A stretch of 35,084 nucleotides of DNA. Source: an uncultured Prevotellaceae bacterium (lineage in GTDB: Bacteria; Bacteroidota; Bacteroidia; Bacteroidales; Bacteroidaceae). The notes below the pieces were generated by a model. That model was given only the letters and a program-made list of their open reading frames with translations, was not told the DNA's origin and did not search any database. Below, piece after piece: positions 17,061-24,752 of the stretch. The DNA lies in NCBI GenBank assembly GCA_946184125.1, contig CAMHEL010000020.1:1-35084 (forward strand), in the 5' to 3' direction. Each line of letters begins with the position of its first letter. Positions within the stretch are counted from its first letter, which is position 1. A program made the position numbers and the translations under genes.

Positions 17061-17109
17061 AATCATGATTTTTGTTGTATTTTTGCGGCCACATAGGAAA
17101 ATCATGATT
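17061..17109. promoter_or_regulatory. paaK promoter flanked by two AATCATGATT palindromes
   Basis: Perfect 10-bp palindromes AATCATGATT lie at 17061-17070 and 17100-17109, centre to centre 39 bp. They bracket a plus-strand -7 box TATTTTTG at 17078-17085. One overlaps the -33 to -7 spacer and the other the initially transcribed region, so they look like paired operator sites for a dimeric regulator. A third, longer copy is at 32460-32475. Confidence 0.5.
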
Positions 17110-17145
17110 ATAAGCACTATCAAAAAAGATTAAGAAGCGAACACT

Positions 17146-18444
17146 ATGTATTGGAATGAAAGTATTGAGTGCATGGACCGCGACCAGCTTCGCGAAATCC
17201 AGAGCCGCCGTCTGAAGAAAATTGTGAGCTACTGCTATCACAACACCCCTTTCTACCGAAAGAAGTTCCAAGAAATGGACCTCAGTCCCGATGACATCCA
17301 GGGTATCGAAGACCTCCCAAAACTCCCGTTTACGGAGAAGACCGACTTGCGCGACACCTACCCCTTTGGCCTGGCCGCCGTTCCGATGAGCCAGATTGTG
17401 CGTATCCACGCCTCCTCGGGCACGACGGGTAAGCCCGTCGTAGTACTTTACACCCGCAAGGACTTGTCGATGTGGACGGAGAGCATCTCGCGTGCCTTCA
17501 CCGCCTATGGTGCCACCCGCGACGACATTTTCCAGATTTCCTATGGCTACGGCCTGTTCACCGGTGGTCTCGGAGCCCACGACGGCGCGAGCAACATCGG
17601 TGCGAGTGTCATTCCCATCTCTTCGGGCAACACCCAGAAGCAAATCACTCTGATGCACGACTTTGGTGCCACGGCCCTCTGCTGCACGCCCTCCTATGCG
17701 ATGTTCCTTGGCGAGGCGATGCGCGAGTCGGAATGGCCGCGCGAGGAGTTCAAGCTCCGCATCGGTGCCTTCGGTGCCGAGCCTTGGACGGAGAACATGC
17801 GCAAGAAACTGGAGGAGTCGCTGGGCATCAAGGCCTACGACATCTATGGGCTGAGCGAGATATGCGGCCCCGGCGTGGGCTTCGAATGCGAATGCCAGAA
17901 TGGCACCCATCTGAATGAGGACTACTTCCTGCCCGAGATTGTCAATCCCGAGACCGGCGAGTCGCTGCCCGAGGGTGAGTTTGGTGAGTTATGCTTCACC
18001 CACCTGACGAAGGAGGGCATGCCGCTCCTGCGCTACCGCACACACGACCTCACCGCCCTTCACTACTCGAAGTGCTCATGCGGCCGCACATTGGTTCGCA
18101 TGGACCGTATCCTCGGCCGCTGCGACGACATGCTCATCATCCGTGGTGTCAACGTCTTCCCGTCGCAGATTGAGGCCGTCATCCTCCGCCTGCCCGAGTT
18201 TGAGCCCCATTTCCTGCTTGAGGTGGACCGTGTGAACAACACCGACACAAGCCTGCTGAAGGTGGAGGTGAAGGAGGAATACTTCACCGACAACATGGCC
18301 GACATGGTGGGCTTGCAGAAGAAACTCGAAGGCGAGCTTCGCAGCGTGATAGGCCTTGGCTTCAAGGTGAAACTGGTGGAGCCAAAGGGTATCGAGCGCT
18401 CAACGGGCAAGGCCAAGCGCGTCATCGACCGCCGCGTGCTTTGA
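17146..18444 (+). CDS. Phenylacetate-CoA ligase (PaaK-like)
   Basis: A 432-residue ANL-superfamily ligase that activates an aryl acid, classically phenylacetate, to its CoA thioester via an acyl-AMP. Seen: the N-terminal YWNESIECMDR typical of PaaK-type sequences, P-loop HASSGTTGKPVVV (88-100), the core GLSEICGPGVGFEC, the hinge region LGRCDDMLIIRGVNVFPSQIE, and C-terminal STGKAKRVIDRR. Length is normal. A double-ACT gene follows at 51 bp; this ligase/ACT pair is often found with indolepyruvate:ferredoxin oxidoreductase genes in anaerobes, suggesting arylacetate from aromatic amino acids as substrate, but those genes are absent here. Confidence 0.9.
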   Translation: MYWNESIECMDRDQLREIQSRRLKKIVSYCYHNTPFYRKKFQEMDLSPDDIQGIEDLPKLPFTEKTDLRDTYPFGLAAVPMSQIVRIHASSGTTGKPVVVLYTRKDLSMWTESISRAFTAYGATRDDIFQISYGYGLFTGGLGAHDGASNIGASVIPISSGNTQKQITLMHDFGATALCCTPSYAMFLGEAMRESEWPREEFKLRIGAFGAEPWTENMRKKLEESLGIKAYDIYGLSEICGPGVGFECECQNGTHLNEDYFLPEIVNPETGESLPEGEFGELCFTHLTKEGMPLLRYRTHDLTALHYSKCSCGRTLVRMDRILGRCDDMLIIRGVNVFPSQIEAVILRLPEFEPHFLLEVDRVNNTDTSLLKVEVKEEYFTDNMADMVGLQKKLEGELRSVIGLGFKVKLVEPKGIERSTGKAKRVIDRRVL

Positions 18445-18495
18445 CACACCGTTATCTTTATCATGAAAATCTTTCAACCCTAACACGAAACAACC

Positions 18496-18921
18496 ATGAT
18501 AGCAAAACAATTGTCCATATTCCTCGAGAACAAATCTGGGCGTCTGACAGAGGTGACCGAGGTGCTCGGCCAGGCCGGCATCAACCTGTCGGCCCTGAGC
18601 ATCGCCGACAATTCCGACTTCGGCATCCTGCGATGCATCGTGAGTGACCCCGAGAAAGGTTACAAAGTGCTCAAGGAGGCTCATTTCGCCGTGAAAATCA
18701 CCGATGTGATAGGTTTCACCTGCCCCAACACACCGGGGTCGCTCGCCGTTGTGCTGAAATGCCTTTCCGAGGCTGGCGTTTTCATCGAGTACATGTACTC
18801 CTTCAGCAATGGCGATGGCGCCAACGTGGTCATCCGCCCGTCGGACTTGAAGCGTTGCGACGAAATCCTGCAGTCGATGAAGGTGGACCTCCTCGCTGCC
18901 AACGACCTCTATAAACTCTGA
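18496..18921 (+). CDS. Double ACT-domain protein
   Basis: A 141-residue protein made of two ACT domains and little else: residues about 3-66 (KQLSIFLENKSGRLTEVTEVL) and about 69-140 (VIGFTCPNTPGSLAVVLKCL). Each has the N-G/S-x-L-x-x-V amino-acid-binding turn. ACT domains bind small ligands, often amino acids, and regulate partner enzymes, so this may sense an aromatic amino acid for the PaaK-like ligase upstream. That partnership is inferred from the 51-bp spacing and from the recurrent pairing of these genes. Confidence 0.88.
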   Translation: MIAKQLSIFLENKSGRLTEVTEVLGQAGINLSALSIADNSDFGILRCIVSDPEKGYKVLKEAHFAVKITDVIGFTCPNTPGSLAVVLKCLSEAGVFIEYMYSFSNGDGANVVIRPSDLKRCDEILQSMKVDLLAANDLYKL

Positions 18922-18967
18922 CACCCGTTGTCGAGCCTTTCAGCGCCCTTAGGCAATAAATAAAGGG

Positions 18968-19085
18968 TTTGGAGTATAGGAATTCTAACTTCACTATTGC
19001 ATCCTTCCAGGGTCAGCAGGTGCGACAGCCTGCTTCCTGTCGGCGAGGTGCATTTACGTCATGGTCAGGATTCCTCTACTCCAAA
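18968..19085. repeat. 118-bp element with 16-bp terminal inverted repeats
   Basis: Arms at 18968-18983 (TTTGGAGTATAGGAAT) and 19070-19085 match in inverted orientation at 15 of 16 positions. The interior holds another stem, AGCAGG/CCTGCT around 19015-19034. The minus strand contains a short spurious-looking frame, MHLADRKQAVAPADPGRMQ. The shape is that of a MITE or REP-type dispersed element, or of a structured RNA. No coding gene is supported in the 18922-19165 gap. Confidence 0.65.
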
Positions 19086-19165
19086 TGCTGAATGGATGAG
19101 AAAACAAGACAAATGTAAGACCAACAAAAAAACCAACTTCAATCCTTTTATTGTGATGACGAGCC

Positions 19166-20185
19166 ATGAGTGAAAGGGATAGCAAAGGAAATACAGAACC
19201 GATAAGGGTCCAGCAGATTTGTCCTCCTGTCGTCGGCCATGCCGATGGCATCGCCACCTATTGCCGTTCTCTTGCTCATCTCTTTGAAGCAGATGACAGA
19301 GTGACTGTTTCTCCGATGTGGGATGCTCGCGTCCGCCCTATCCGCCTGCTCAACAACCTCTATCACTGGAAGTCATTCTATCATACGCTGAAACAGGCCA
19401 ACGCCGACATTATCCATATCAACGGCTATGCCTCGTTCACTGTTTTTCAATCTTTCCTGGCCGCTTGGTGGCTTGGGAAGCCCATCGTTTATACGGCTCA
19501 CTGGCATCCTTACGCCATGCTGCGCAGACCCATGCTCGGCAAATTGTTCTTTACTGTCTTTGTTCGTCCTTTTTTGGGAAAAGTACGCGCCGTGGTGACG
19601 CTGAATGCCGATGATACCGCCTATTTCAGTCAACTTCATTGTACCGTCAACCGCATCCCCCACTGGTGCCGTTTCAGTTTCGAACATCACAGTGAAGTTG
19701 AAAGAAAAAAGAAAATGATCCTTTTTGTGGGGCGTTTCAATGCCGACAACAAGGGTTTTGAATATCTCTATCACCTTCCTGAGGGATTATACGACATCCA
19801 TTGTGTGGGAATGGGCGAAGTGGAAGTGCGTTCCGACATGACCATACACACCAATATCCCTTCAGAAGAGTTACAGATGCTGTACGCTCAAGCCTCTTTG
19901 GTGGTGGTCCCCTCAAAATATGAGGCATTCTCCTATGTCGCCCTCGAGGCTTTGACCGCTGGCACCCCCGTGGTGATGTCCGACAGGGTGCGTATCGCAG
20001 ATTATTTAAATGATTGTCAAGGTGTTAGAATTTTCAAATATGGCAATCAAGCAGACTTCATCGAAGCGGTTTCCACCACGATAGGAACGGAAGTAGACCG
20101 CGACCGCGTTCTCTCTTTATTCAGCCCCGACTCCATTCGCGAACGCTATGCCCAGCTTTATCAGTCGGTGTGCCAAAAGTCATAA
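19166..20185 (+). CDS. Glycosyltransferase family 4 protein
   Basis: A 339-residue GT-B-fold glycosyltransferase, probably retaining and nucleotide-sugar dependent, for surface polysaccharide or LPS. The N-terminal lobe starts QQICPPVVGHADGIATY, with the glycine-rich loop adapted to G-H-A-D-G; HINGYAS and YTAHWHP follow in the acceptor lobe. The donor lobe has ILFVGRFNADNKGFEYL and the EX7E motif, Glu 253 and Glu 261 in EAFSYVALEA. It converges on a GT2 gene with a 6-bp 3' overlap, so the two are not co-transcribed but form a small glycan locus. Confidence 0.88.
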   Translation: MSERDSKGNTEPIRVQQICPPVVGHADGIATYCRSLAHLFEADDRVTVSPMWDARVRPIRLLNNLYHWKSFYHTLKQANADIIHINGYASFTVFQSFLAAWWLGKPIVYTAHWHPYAMLRRPMLGKLFFTVFVRPFLGKVRAVVTLNADDTAYFSQLHCTVNRIPHWCRFSFEHHSEVERKKKMILFVGRFNADNKGFEYLYHLPEGLYDIHCVGMGEVEVRSDMTIHTNIPSEELQMLYAQASLVVVPSKYEAFSYVALEALTAGTPVVMSDRVRIADYLNDCQGVRIFKYGNQADFIEAVSTTIGTEVDRDRVLSLFSPDSIRERYAQLYQSVCQKS

Positions 20186-21079
20186 CCGTCCTATCAGAAT
20201 TCTCAGTCTCAACCAGATGTCATTGGATAGGCGCCCCATGGTATAACGCCAATCGGCCGCCAAGCGAAGACGCTGAAGGAAACTGTCGTTATAGTGGGCC
20301 ACTTTCTCCACAATGCGCCGATTGTCCTCGCTCATTTCATGGGAATGACATGCCATAAGTTGTTGCGCCAACTGCTCACGCTCGTGTTGTGAGGCAATGC
20401 TTTTCAAGGTCTTCAGTCGCCTCAGCCACACCTCACGCCAAGAGCGTACCTGCCCGACCTGATTATTACCATGCTGCCTGTAGAGGAGGAAGGAACGGTC
20501 ATCGTAAACGACTGTTCCTATGGCAGAAGCCACTTGATATGTCCAGAAGTCGTGAGCAAACACCTCTTTTGGAGGGTGAACCTTCATTGTTAAGGCAAGA
20601 GGCCTGCTGAGCACCATCGTACATCCTAAGGCTAAGCACTGCACCATGGCGGTGTAGAGATTGAATTTTTGGCCAACGGGTTTCACTACTCCTTCATCTT
20701 TCCCATTGAAATAATAATTCATGTTGGAGCAATACAATGCCGGTTGGTCACCCACTGGTTCAAGTAGCTCGATAGCGGCCGCAAGTTTGTCGGGCAGCCA
20801 GATGTCGTCTTGGTCGCAGAAGGCATAATAATCTGCCTCTCGTGCATGGCAGAGCAGATGAATGAAACTCATTGCCCAACCCAAATTGTTGCCGCCATAC
20901 CAAGAAAGATGTCCTTCTTTCTGCCATTTGTCGAGGATGGAACGGGTCGAGTCGGTGGAGCCATCGTCACGCACAAGGATATCCACCTCAACTCCCCGCT
21001 GAGAGAGTAGAGAACCGAGTTGTTCCTCCAAATACTTCTCGCCATTATAGGTAGAGAGAAGGATGTTTACTTTTCTCAT
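20180..21079 (-). CDS. Glycosyltransferase family 2 protein
   Basis: A 299-residue inverting GT-A glycosyltransferase of the rhamnosyltransferase/WcaA-like kind. N-terminal NILLSTYNGEKYLEEQ (5-20), LVRDDGSTDST (35-45) for the nucleotide, and the metal-binding acidic motif DQDD (89-92) in AFCDQDDIWLPDK are present. The C-terminal part (after about 215) is basic and amphipathic, possibly for membrane association. It probably adds a sugar to an O-antigen or capsule intermediate. Its 3' end overlaps the convergent GT4 gene by 6 bp. Confidence 0.88.
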   Translation of the reverse strand: MRKVNILLSTYNGEKYLEEQLGSLLSQRGVEVDILVRDDGSTDSTRSILDKWQKEGHLSWYGGNNLGWAMSFIHLLCHAREADYYAFCDQDDIWLPDKLAAAIELLEPVGDQPALYCSNMNYYFNGKDEGVVKPVGQKFNLYTAMVQCLALGCTMVLSRPLALTMKVHPPKEVFAHDFWTYQVASAIGTVVYDDRSFLLYRQHGNNQVGQVRSWREVWLRRLKTLKSIASQHEREQLAQQLMACHSHEMSEDNRRIVEKVAHYNDSFLQRLRLAADWRYTMGRLSNDIWLRLRILIGRL

Positions 21080-21186
21080 CTTTTTCTTGCCAGCACTTTA
21101 GACCTTAGGGTGGGTTTCGATGTGCTTTTTTCGCTGAACTCAAATATCTTTTATTGGAAGAAGAAAGGGTATATGGCTCAGGAAAA

Positions 21187-21948
21187 TTATCTGATGAAGT
21201 TCATGGGCTGGAATGCTTCTCTCTCTGGATATGAAGGTGTGCCATCGGCATGGATTTTCTTCAGCAGGAAAGCCATGTTGTCGGCCATGGTGCGCATGGT
21301 CTGCATGCCCTCCTTGTCGAGAGTCGCCTCTCCTTCACACATTCCGTAAACGATATTCCAATACTGCGAACTGACCACTGGCATGTTCATCATCTGGAAG
21401 GGCATGTTGAGGGTTTGGAAAGCCGCTGTCGCCCCACCCCTCCGGCATACGACGACGGCAGCAGCAGGCTTGTTCATCACATGGGCTCCGCCGGCATAGA
21501 AGAGGCGCTGCATGAGCGAGAGAACGGTGCCGTTGGGCTGACCATAGTAGACTGGCGAGCCGACGATGAGGGCATCGGCGGTGGCCATCTGCTCAATCAC
21601 GCTGTTACAGAGGTCATCGTCGAAGACACATCGACCCAGATTTTTTTTCTTGCACTGGTTGCAGGCGATACAGCCCCTGACGGGCCTTGTGCCTATATGG
21701 ACGATGGTGGTCTCTATTCCATTTTTTTCCAATTGTTTCGCTGCTTCGTTGAGCGCGGTGAATGTATTGCCTTTGCGACGGGCACTACCGTTGATTAATA
21801 CGACTTTCATTTTCTCCTGAGGATTAGGAATTTCTTTTTCTTCATTCATATTCTGTTCTTGGGCGGAAAGGCGGGCTAAGGGTGATGAGAGCAACAGTCC
21901 TCCCACCGTAGCCATCGCCGACTTCTTGATGAATGTCCTTCTGTCCAT
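21187..21948 (-). CDS. Tat-exported flavodoxin-fold NAD(P)H-dependent FMN reductase
   Basis: A 253-residue protein. The N-terminus DRRTFIKKS followed by a hydrophobic stretch and LSAQ is a twin-arginine signal (Arg 3-Arg 4), so it is exported folded with its cofactor. The rest is a flavodoxin-like domain of the NADPH-dependent FMN reductase/IsoF type: VVLINGSARRKGNT (about 49-62) for the FMN phosphate, a cysteine-rich loop GCIACNQCKKKNLGRC, and ADALIVGSPVYYGQPNG. The cysteines could bind a metal or redox partner. No operon partner: the GT2 gene starts 107 bp downstream. Substrate unknown. Confidence 0.85.
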   Translation of the reverse strand: MDRRTFIKKSAMATVGGLLLSSPLARLSAQEQNMNEEKEIPNPQEKMKVVLINGSARRKGNTFTALNEAAKQLEKNGIETTIVHIGTRPVRGCIACNQCKKKNLGRCVFDDDLCNSVIEQMATADALIVGSPVYYGQPNGTVLSLMQRLFYAGGAHVMNKPAAAVVVCRRGGATAAFQTLNMPFQMMNMPVVSSQYWNIVYGMCEGEATLDKEGMQTMRTMADNMAFLLKKIHADGTPSYPEREAFQPMNFIR

Positions 21949-21995
21949 AATAGATATCGCTTTTCAAGAACGACACAATAGTTATCTTTAATTTT

Positions 21996-22195
21996 GGAGT
22001 TTAGGAGTTTAGGAGTTTAGACAATTGTTCGCTGAATTCGGACTAATCACAAATCTCAAATCTCAAACCTCAAATCTCAAATCTATCAAGTTGTTCGCTG
22101 AATTCGGACTAATCACAAACCTCAAATCTCAAATCTCAAACCTCAAATCTCAAATCACAAACCTCAAACCTCAAATCTCAAACCTCAAACCTAAC
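21996..22195. repeat. Composite simple-sequence array (8-bp and 7-bp units)
   Basis: 21996-22020 is three copies of GGAGTTTA. A 29-bp segment starting TTGTTCGCTGAATTCGGA occurs twice (22025-22053 and 22091-22119). Each copy is followed by runs of the heptamer TCTCAAA/CCTCAAA, to about 22195. The 84-codon plus-strand frame over it simply encodes the repeat and is not a gene. It separates the Tat-exported reductase from the DUF3237 gene. Confidence 0.9.
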
Positions 22196-22204
22196 TACCG
22201 TCTT

Positions 22205-22735
22205 TCATTTCACTCTCCACACATTGAGCACAATGCCCTTGAACTGAGGGTCGAAGCCCGGAGCGCAGAGGAAGAGTGAGTTGTTGAGCCAAGCATACTT
22301 GCTGTTGACATCGGTTTCGAACTGTGGTGCCGCCCTGAAATAGAATGCAGGCTTGCCATCGGCTTCCTGCCCCATGCAGATGATACCACGGTTGCGCACA
22401 TGGATATAGACTCCGTCGTCGGTCTTGATGCTGTAAATGGCCTCTAACTCTGTACGACCTAATTGTTTGTTGCCCAACTGATAGTCAGCCCCGCCATTGA
22501 TGATGGTGCCTTTGAGCTTTGGACCCTCAAACGTGCCGCCTGTTATGGGGATGACCACACGGTCGCCATGCTGCGTGGTGCCAGCGGTATAGGTTTCGCC
22601 AAGGGTCACTTTCAGCTGCATCACATACTCCAGTTCAGGAGCCGCTACTTGTTCATTCGACTGTGCCTTGACACCCAAAGCAAGCATCGCCAGCAATGCG
22701 ATGAGTGAAAGGCGAAGGGTTAAGAGATGTTTCAT
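22205..22735 (-). CDS. DUF3237 family exported protein
   Basis: A 176-residue protein with a cleavable signal (MKHLLTLRLSLIALLAMLALGVKAQ) and a DUF3237 domain: YVMQLKVTLGETYTAG, then RVVIPITGGTFEGPKLKG, GGADYQL and EAIYSIKTDDGVYIHVRNRG. DUF3237 is a beta-barrel family of unknown function. The frame continues 59 codons upstream, but the -7 box at 22765-22772 lies inside that extension, and the signal peptide starts at 22735, so that ATG is used. Periplasmic or extracellular location is expected. Confidence 0.88.
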   Translation of the reverse strand: MKHLLTLRLSLIALLAMLALGVKAQSNEQVAAPELEYVMQLKVTLGETYTAGTTQHGDRVVIPITGGTFEGPKLKGTIINGGADYQLGNKQLGRTELEAIYSIKTDDGVYIHVRNRGIICMGQEADGKPAFYFRAAPQFETDVNSKYAWLNNSLFLCAPGFDPQFKGIVLNVWRVK

Positions 22736-22764
22736 GGTTGTTGACAGATTTTGATAAAACCGTG

Positions 22765-22795
22765 CAAAGATAAAACAATTTGGCGGAATAGCAAA
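22765..22795 (-). promoter_or_regulatory. Promoter of the DUF3237 gene
   Basis: Minus-strand -7 box TATCTTTG (22765-22772) with a TTTG -33 box at 22792-22795, 19-bp spacing. It fixes the downstream ATG (22735) as the start. Confidence 0.75.
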
Positions 22796-22921
22796 GAAAT
22801 GCTTGATTTTTGACTTCGGCTTGACCAAAAAGATATACGAAGACACCTTATCACCTTCATAAGGAGATGATGTGGATATTAAGTTTTCCCAACCAATTAT
22901 TGTTGAGTTCACTTTTTTTCT

Positions 22922-22929
22922 TACCTTTG
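22922..22929 (+). promoter_or_regulatory. -7 box for the outer-membrane protein gene at 23004
   Basis: TACCTTTG followed by CA; a partial TTG-rich -33 region lies about 20 bp upstream. Leader about 68 nt. Confidence 0.65.
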
Positions 22930-23003
22930 CAGCTACTTTTTGGCTTTACGTTAAAAAGCACGTTTTTTAGAATTAAATATATCCACCAAAACAAGAACGA
23001 ACG

Positions 23004-23699
23004 ATGAAAATGATTAAAATTTGTATGGTTGCCGCTATTCTATTCTGTGGCACCAAAGCGAGTGCTCAGGAAGAGGACACCTACGAAACCAAAAACGAGA
23101 TTGCCGTCTCTATCGGTGGTGCCACCAACACCCAAATAATAAACGTATTTTCCGAAATGTTCTCCGTGTTGGGAGAAGTTTTGATTACAGGCATCGCTAC
23201 TGGCGGGCATTACATAGGTAATGTCAGCTACGAGAACGAGAAAAACATCCCTCCCCTCTCGGTAGAGTATTTCCGCCGTATCGACCCGACCATCAGTATC
23301 GGTGGTATCGCAGCATTCAATGGTGAGTTCCACGATATGTACTGCAACTTTCAGAGGAACAGTGGCGATGGCACCGCCACTACCATTTCAAAGGAAAAAG
23401 TGGGTACAGGAAAGAAATATTACATGACCTTGATGCCCGCAGCGAAATTTGACTGGCTCCGCAAGAAAAATGTAGGCATCTACTCCAAAGTGGCTGTCGG
23501 TGCAACTTTAATAAGAGAAAGAGAAGTGCAGGAAGTGGATGGCAAAAAGGAAGAAATACACGACGACACTGACGTCATGTTCAATTTCCAGGCCTCTCTC
23601 CTCGGTGTTGAGGTCGGCTCACTGAAATTAAGGGGCTTCGCTGAGCTCGGTGTAGGAGAACAGGGTATCATTCAAGCTGGTATTCGCTACAAATTCTAA
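23004..23699 (+). CDS. Putative outer-membrane beta-barrel protein
   Basis: A 231-residue exported protein: signal peptide MKMIKICMVAAILFCGTKASAQ, then alternating-hydrophobicity strands, and a C-terminal strand ending GIIQAGIRYKF. An aromatic last residue is the usual outer-membrane barrel insertion signal. Strand-like stretches include NEIAVSIGG, LSVEYFRRIDPTISIGGIAAF, VGIYSKVAVGATLI and LKLRGFAELGVG. Eight or so strands would fit a small OmpX/OmpW-like barrel. Specific family not recognised. It has its own promoter and is followed by a heptamer array. Confidence 0.75.
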   Translation: MKMIKICMVAAILFCGTKASAQEEDTYETKNEIAVSIGGATNTQIINVFSEMFSVLGEVLITGIATGGHYIGNVSYENEKNIPPLSVEYFRRIDPTISIGGIAAFNGEFHDMYCNFQRNSGDGTATTISKEKVGTGKKYYMTLMPAAKFDWLRKKNVGIYSKVAVGATLIREREVQEVDGKKEEIHDDTDVMFNFQASLLGVEVGSLKLRGFAELGVGEQGIIQAGIRYKF

Positions 23700-23713
23700 A
23701 CGAAATAACATCT

Positions 23714-23816
23714 TTAGACGTTAGACGCTAGACGTTAGACGTTAGACGCTAGACGCTAGACGCTAGACGCTAGACGTTAGACGCTAGACGTTAGACGTTA
23801 GGCGCTAGACGTTAGG
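23714..23816. repeat. Heptamer array TAGACGY
   Basis: About 14-15 contiguous copies of a 7-bp unit (TTAGACG and CTAGACG variants, with late drift to TTAGGCG). It begins 14 bp after the barrel gene's stop and ends at the 3' edge of the decayed nuclease/ART gene. Confidence 0.95.
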
Positions 23817-24588
23817 CCGCTGCTGCTGTTGAGCTTGCTGCCCTTCACGCGAAGGTTCTTCGACAGCATGCGCTCGAGCTCCTTCAGCTGTCTTCCTTGT
23901 ACCCTTGGTTGATTTTCCTCACTCCGGCATAGCGGTCCCTCGGCCCGTAGTTTGCGGCCACGTTTCTCTTGGTGGACGTGAAGAACGCACCGATGCTTGA
24001 TTTCAGCTTGTCGAATATCGTAAACCCGAAATGCCCGGTGCCGTGATACAGGTCGACGGGGCTGCCGTTCTCGTTGGTGGCCATTCCTGCAGACTTCGCC
24101 GCCTCACTCACCATCTCGGCAGTCTTCCTCTCGTCGCCCTTCTCGACAGCGTCGAGGTAGGCGGCGTCTTCCTCGGGGGCGATGGAGAAGTTGGGTTGGT
24201 TGTTCTTTGAAGAATAGGATGGCTTTTCTTCGCTATTTATTTGGAAGTTTGAAGATAATTTGCTATCTTTGCCTTCAAAAGAAGCATCGGGGGTGACAGC
24301 CCTGCCCCCTTCATTGTCATCAGGGGTTACTCGGGTGGTGGCAGATACTTCTTTTTCCTTTTTCTTCTTATTGTTGTCAAATGAAGTGACAACCCATCTC
24401 TTATCTGCATCAATTATTTCCCCCGTTTTCGTATGACGCACATTTTTACTCACAATTACCCGGAAACCATCTTTTTCGAGTGTTGTTTTATCCCATTTGT
24501 CTTTGACTATTCTACCATTTTTTTATTATATCGTCAATAGTCTCTATTGCCTCGTCAACGTTGGCAAAGTCTTTCAATCTCTTTATAT
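23817..24588 (-). pseudogene. Decayed phage-type gene: PBECR-like nuclease end plus ADP-ribosyltransferase-like domain
   Basis: The longest open piece (24453-23884, 189 codons) holds DADKRWVVTSFD, which resembles the end of phage Barnase-EndoU-ColicinE5/D-RelE-like nuclease domains. A linker with AAYLDAVEKGDERKTAEMV follows, then DLYHGTGHFGFTIFD...FFTSTKRNVAANYG, which resembles the NAD-binding start of an ADP-ribosyltransferase-like domain. The coding sense continues upstream (NVDEAIETIDDII, then GRIVKDKWDKTTLEKDGFRV) in two frames joined at an A7 tract (T7 on plus, 24518-24524). Downstream it continues in another frame after 23884 (QLKELERMLSKNLRVKG). So it has at least two frameshifts and is truncated at both ends by simple-sequence arrays. 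Such fused modules occur in large phage or mobile-element proteins. Probably inactive. Confidence 0.6.
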
Positions 24589-24743
24589 GTCTAAACTTCT
24601 AAACTCCCAAACTCCCAAACTCCTAAACTCCCCCCAAAAACCTAAAGCATATGTCTAAACTCCTAAACTCCCCCAAAAACCTAAAGCATAAGTCTAAACT
24701 CCCAAACTCCTAAACTCCCCCAAAAGCCAAGCATATGTCAAAC
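24589..24743. repeat. Two-level array: 8-bp unit inside a longer GTCTAAAC...CATA(T/A) unit
   Basis: Copies of the octamer CYAAACTC are nested in three larger blocks, each starting GTCTAAAC and ending with CCCCCAAAA(A)CC(T)AAAGCATA or a variant. Blocks differ in length by whole octamers. It lies between the decayed nuclease gene and the 3' end of the acidic exported protein gene. Confidence 0.85.
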
Positions 24744-24752
24744 TCCCCAGAT

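Noticed and set aside
17035..17910. 291-codon minus-strand open frame over the paaK start
   Set aside because: Antisense to PaaK motifs and crosses the paaK promoter; no credible product.
22025..22279. 84-codon repeat-encoding open frame
   Set aside because: Encodes only the simple-sequence array and then runs antisense into the DUF3237 gene.
22850..22868. Inverted repeat ATCACCTT/AAGGAGAT between the DUF3237 and barrel promoters
   Set aside because: Short, with a mismatch; could be an operator but not distinguishable from chance.
21996..24743. Possible CRISPR arrays
   Set aside because: Units are 7-8 bp with no unique spacers of constant length, and no cas genes are present; these are simple tandem arrays.
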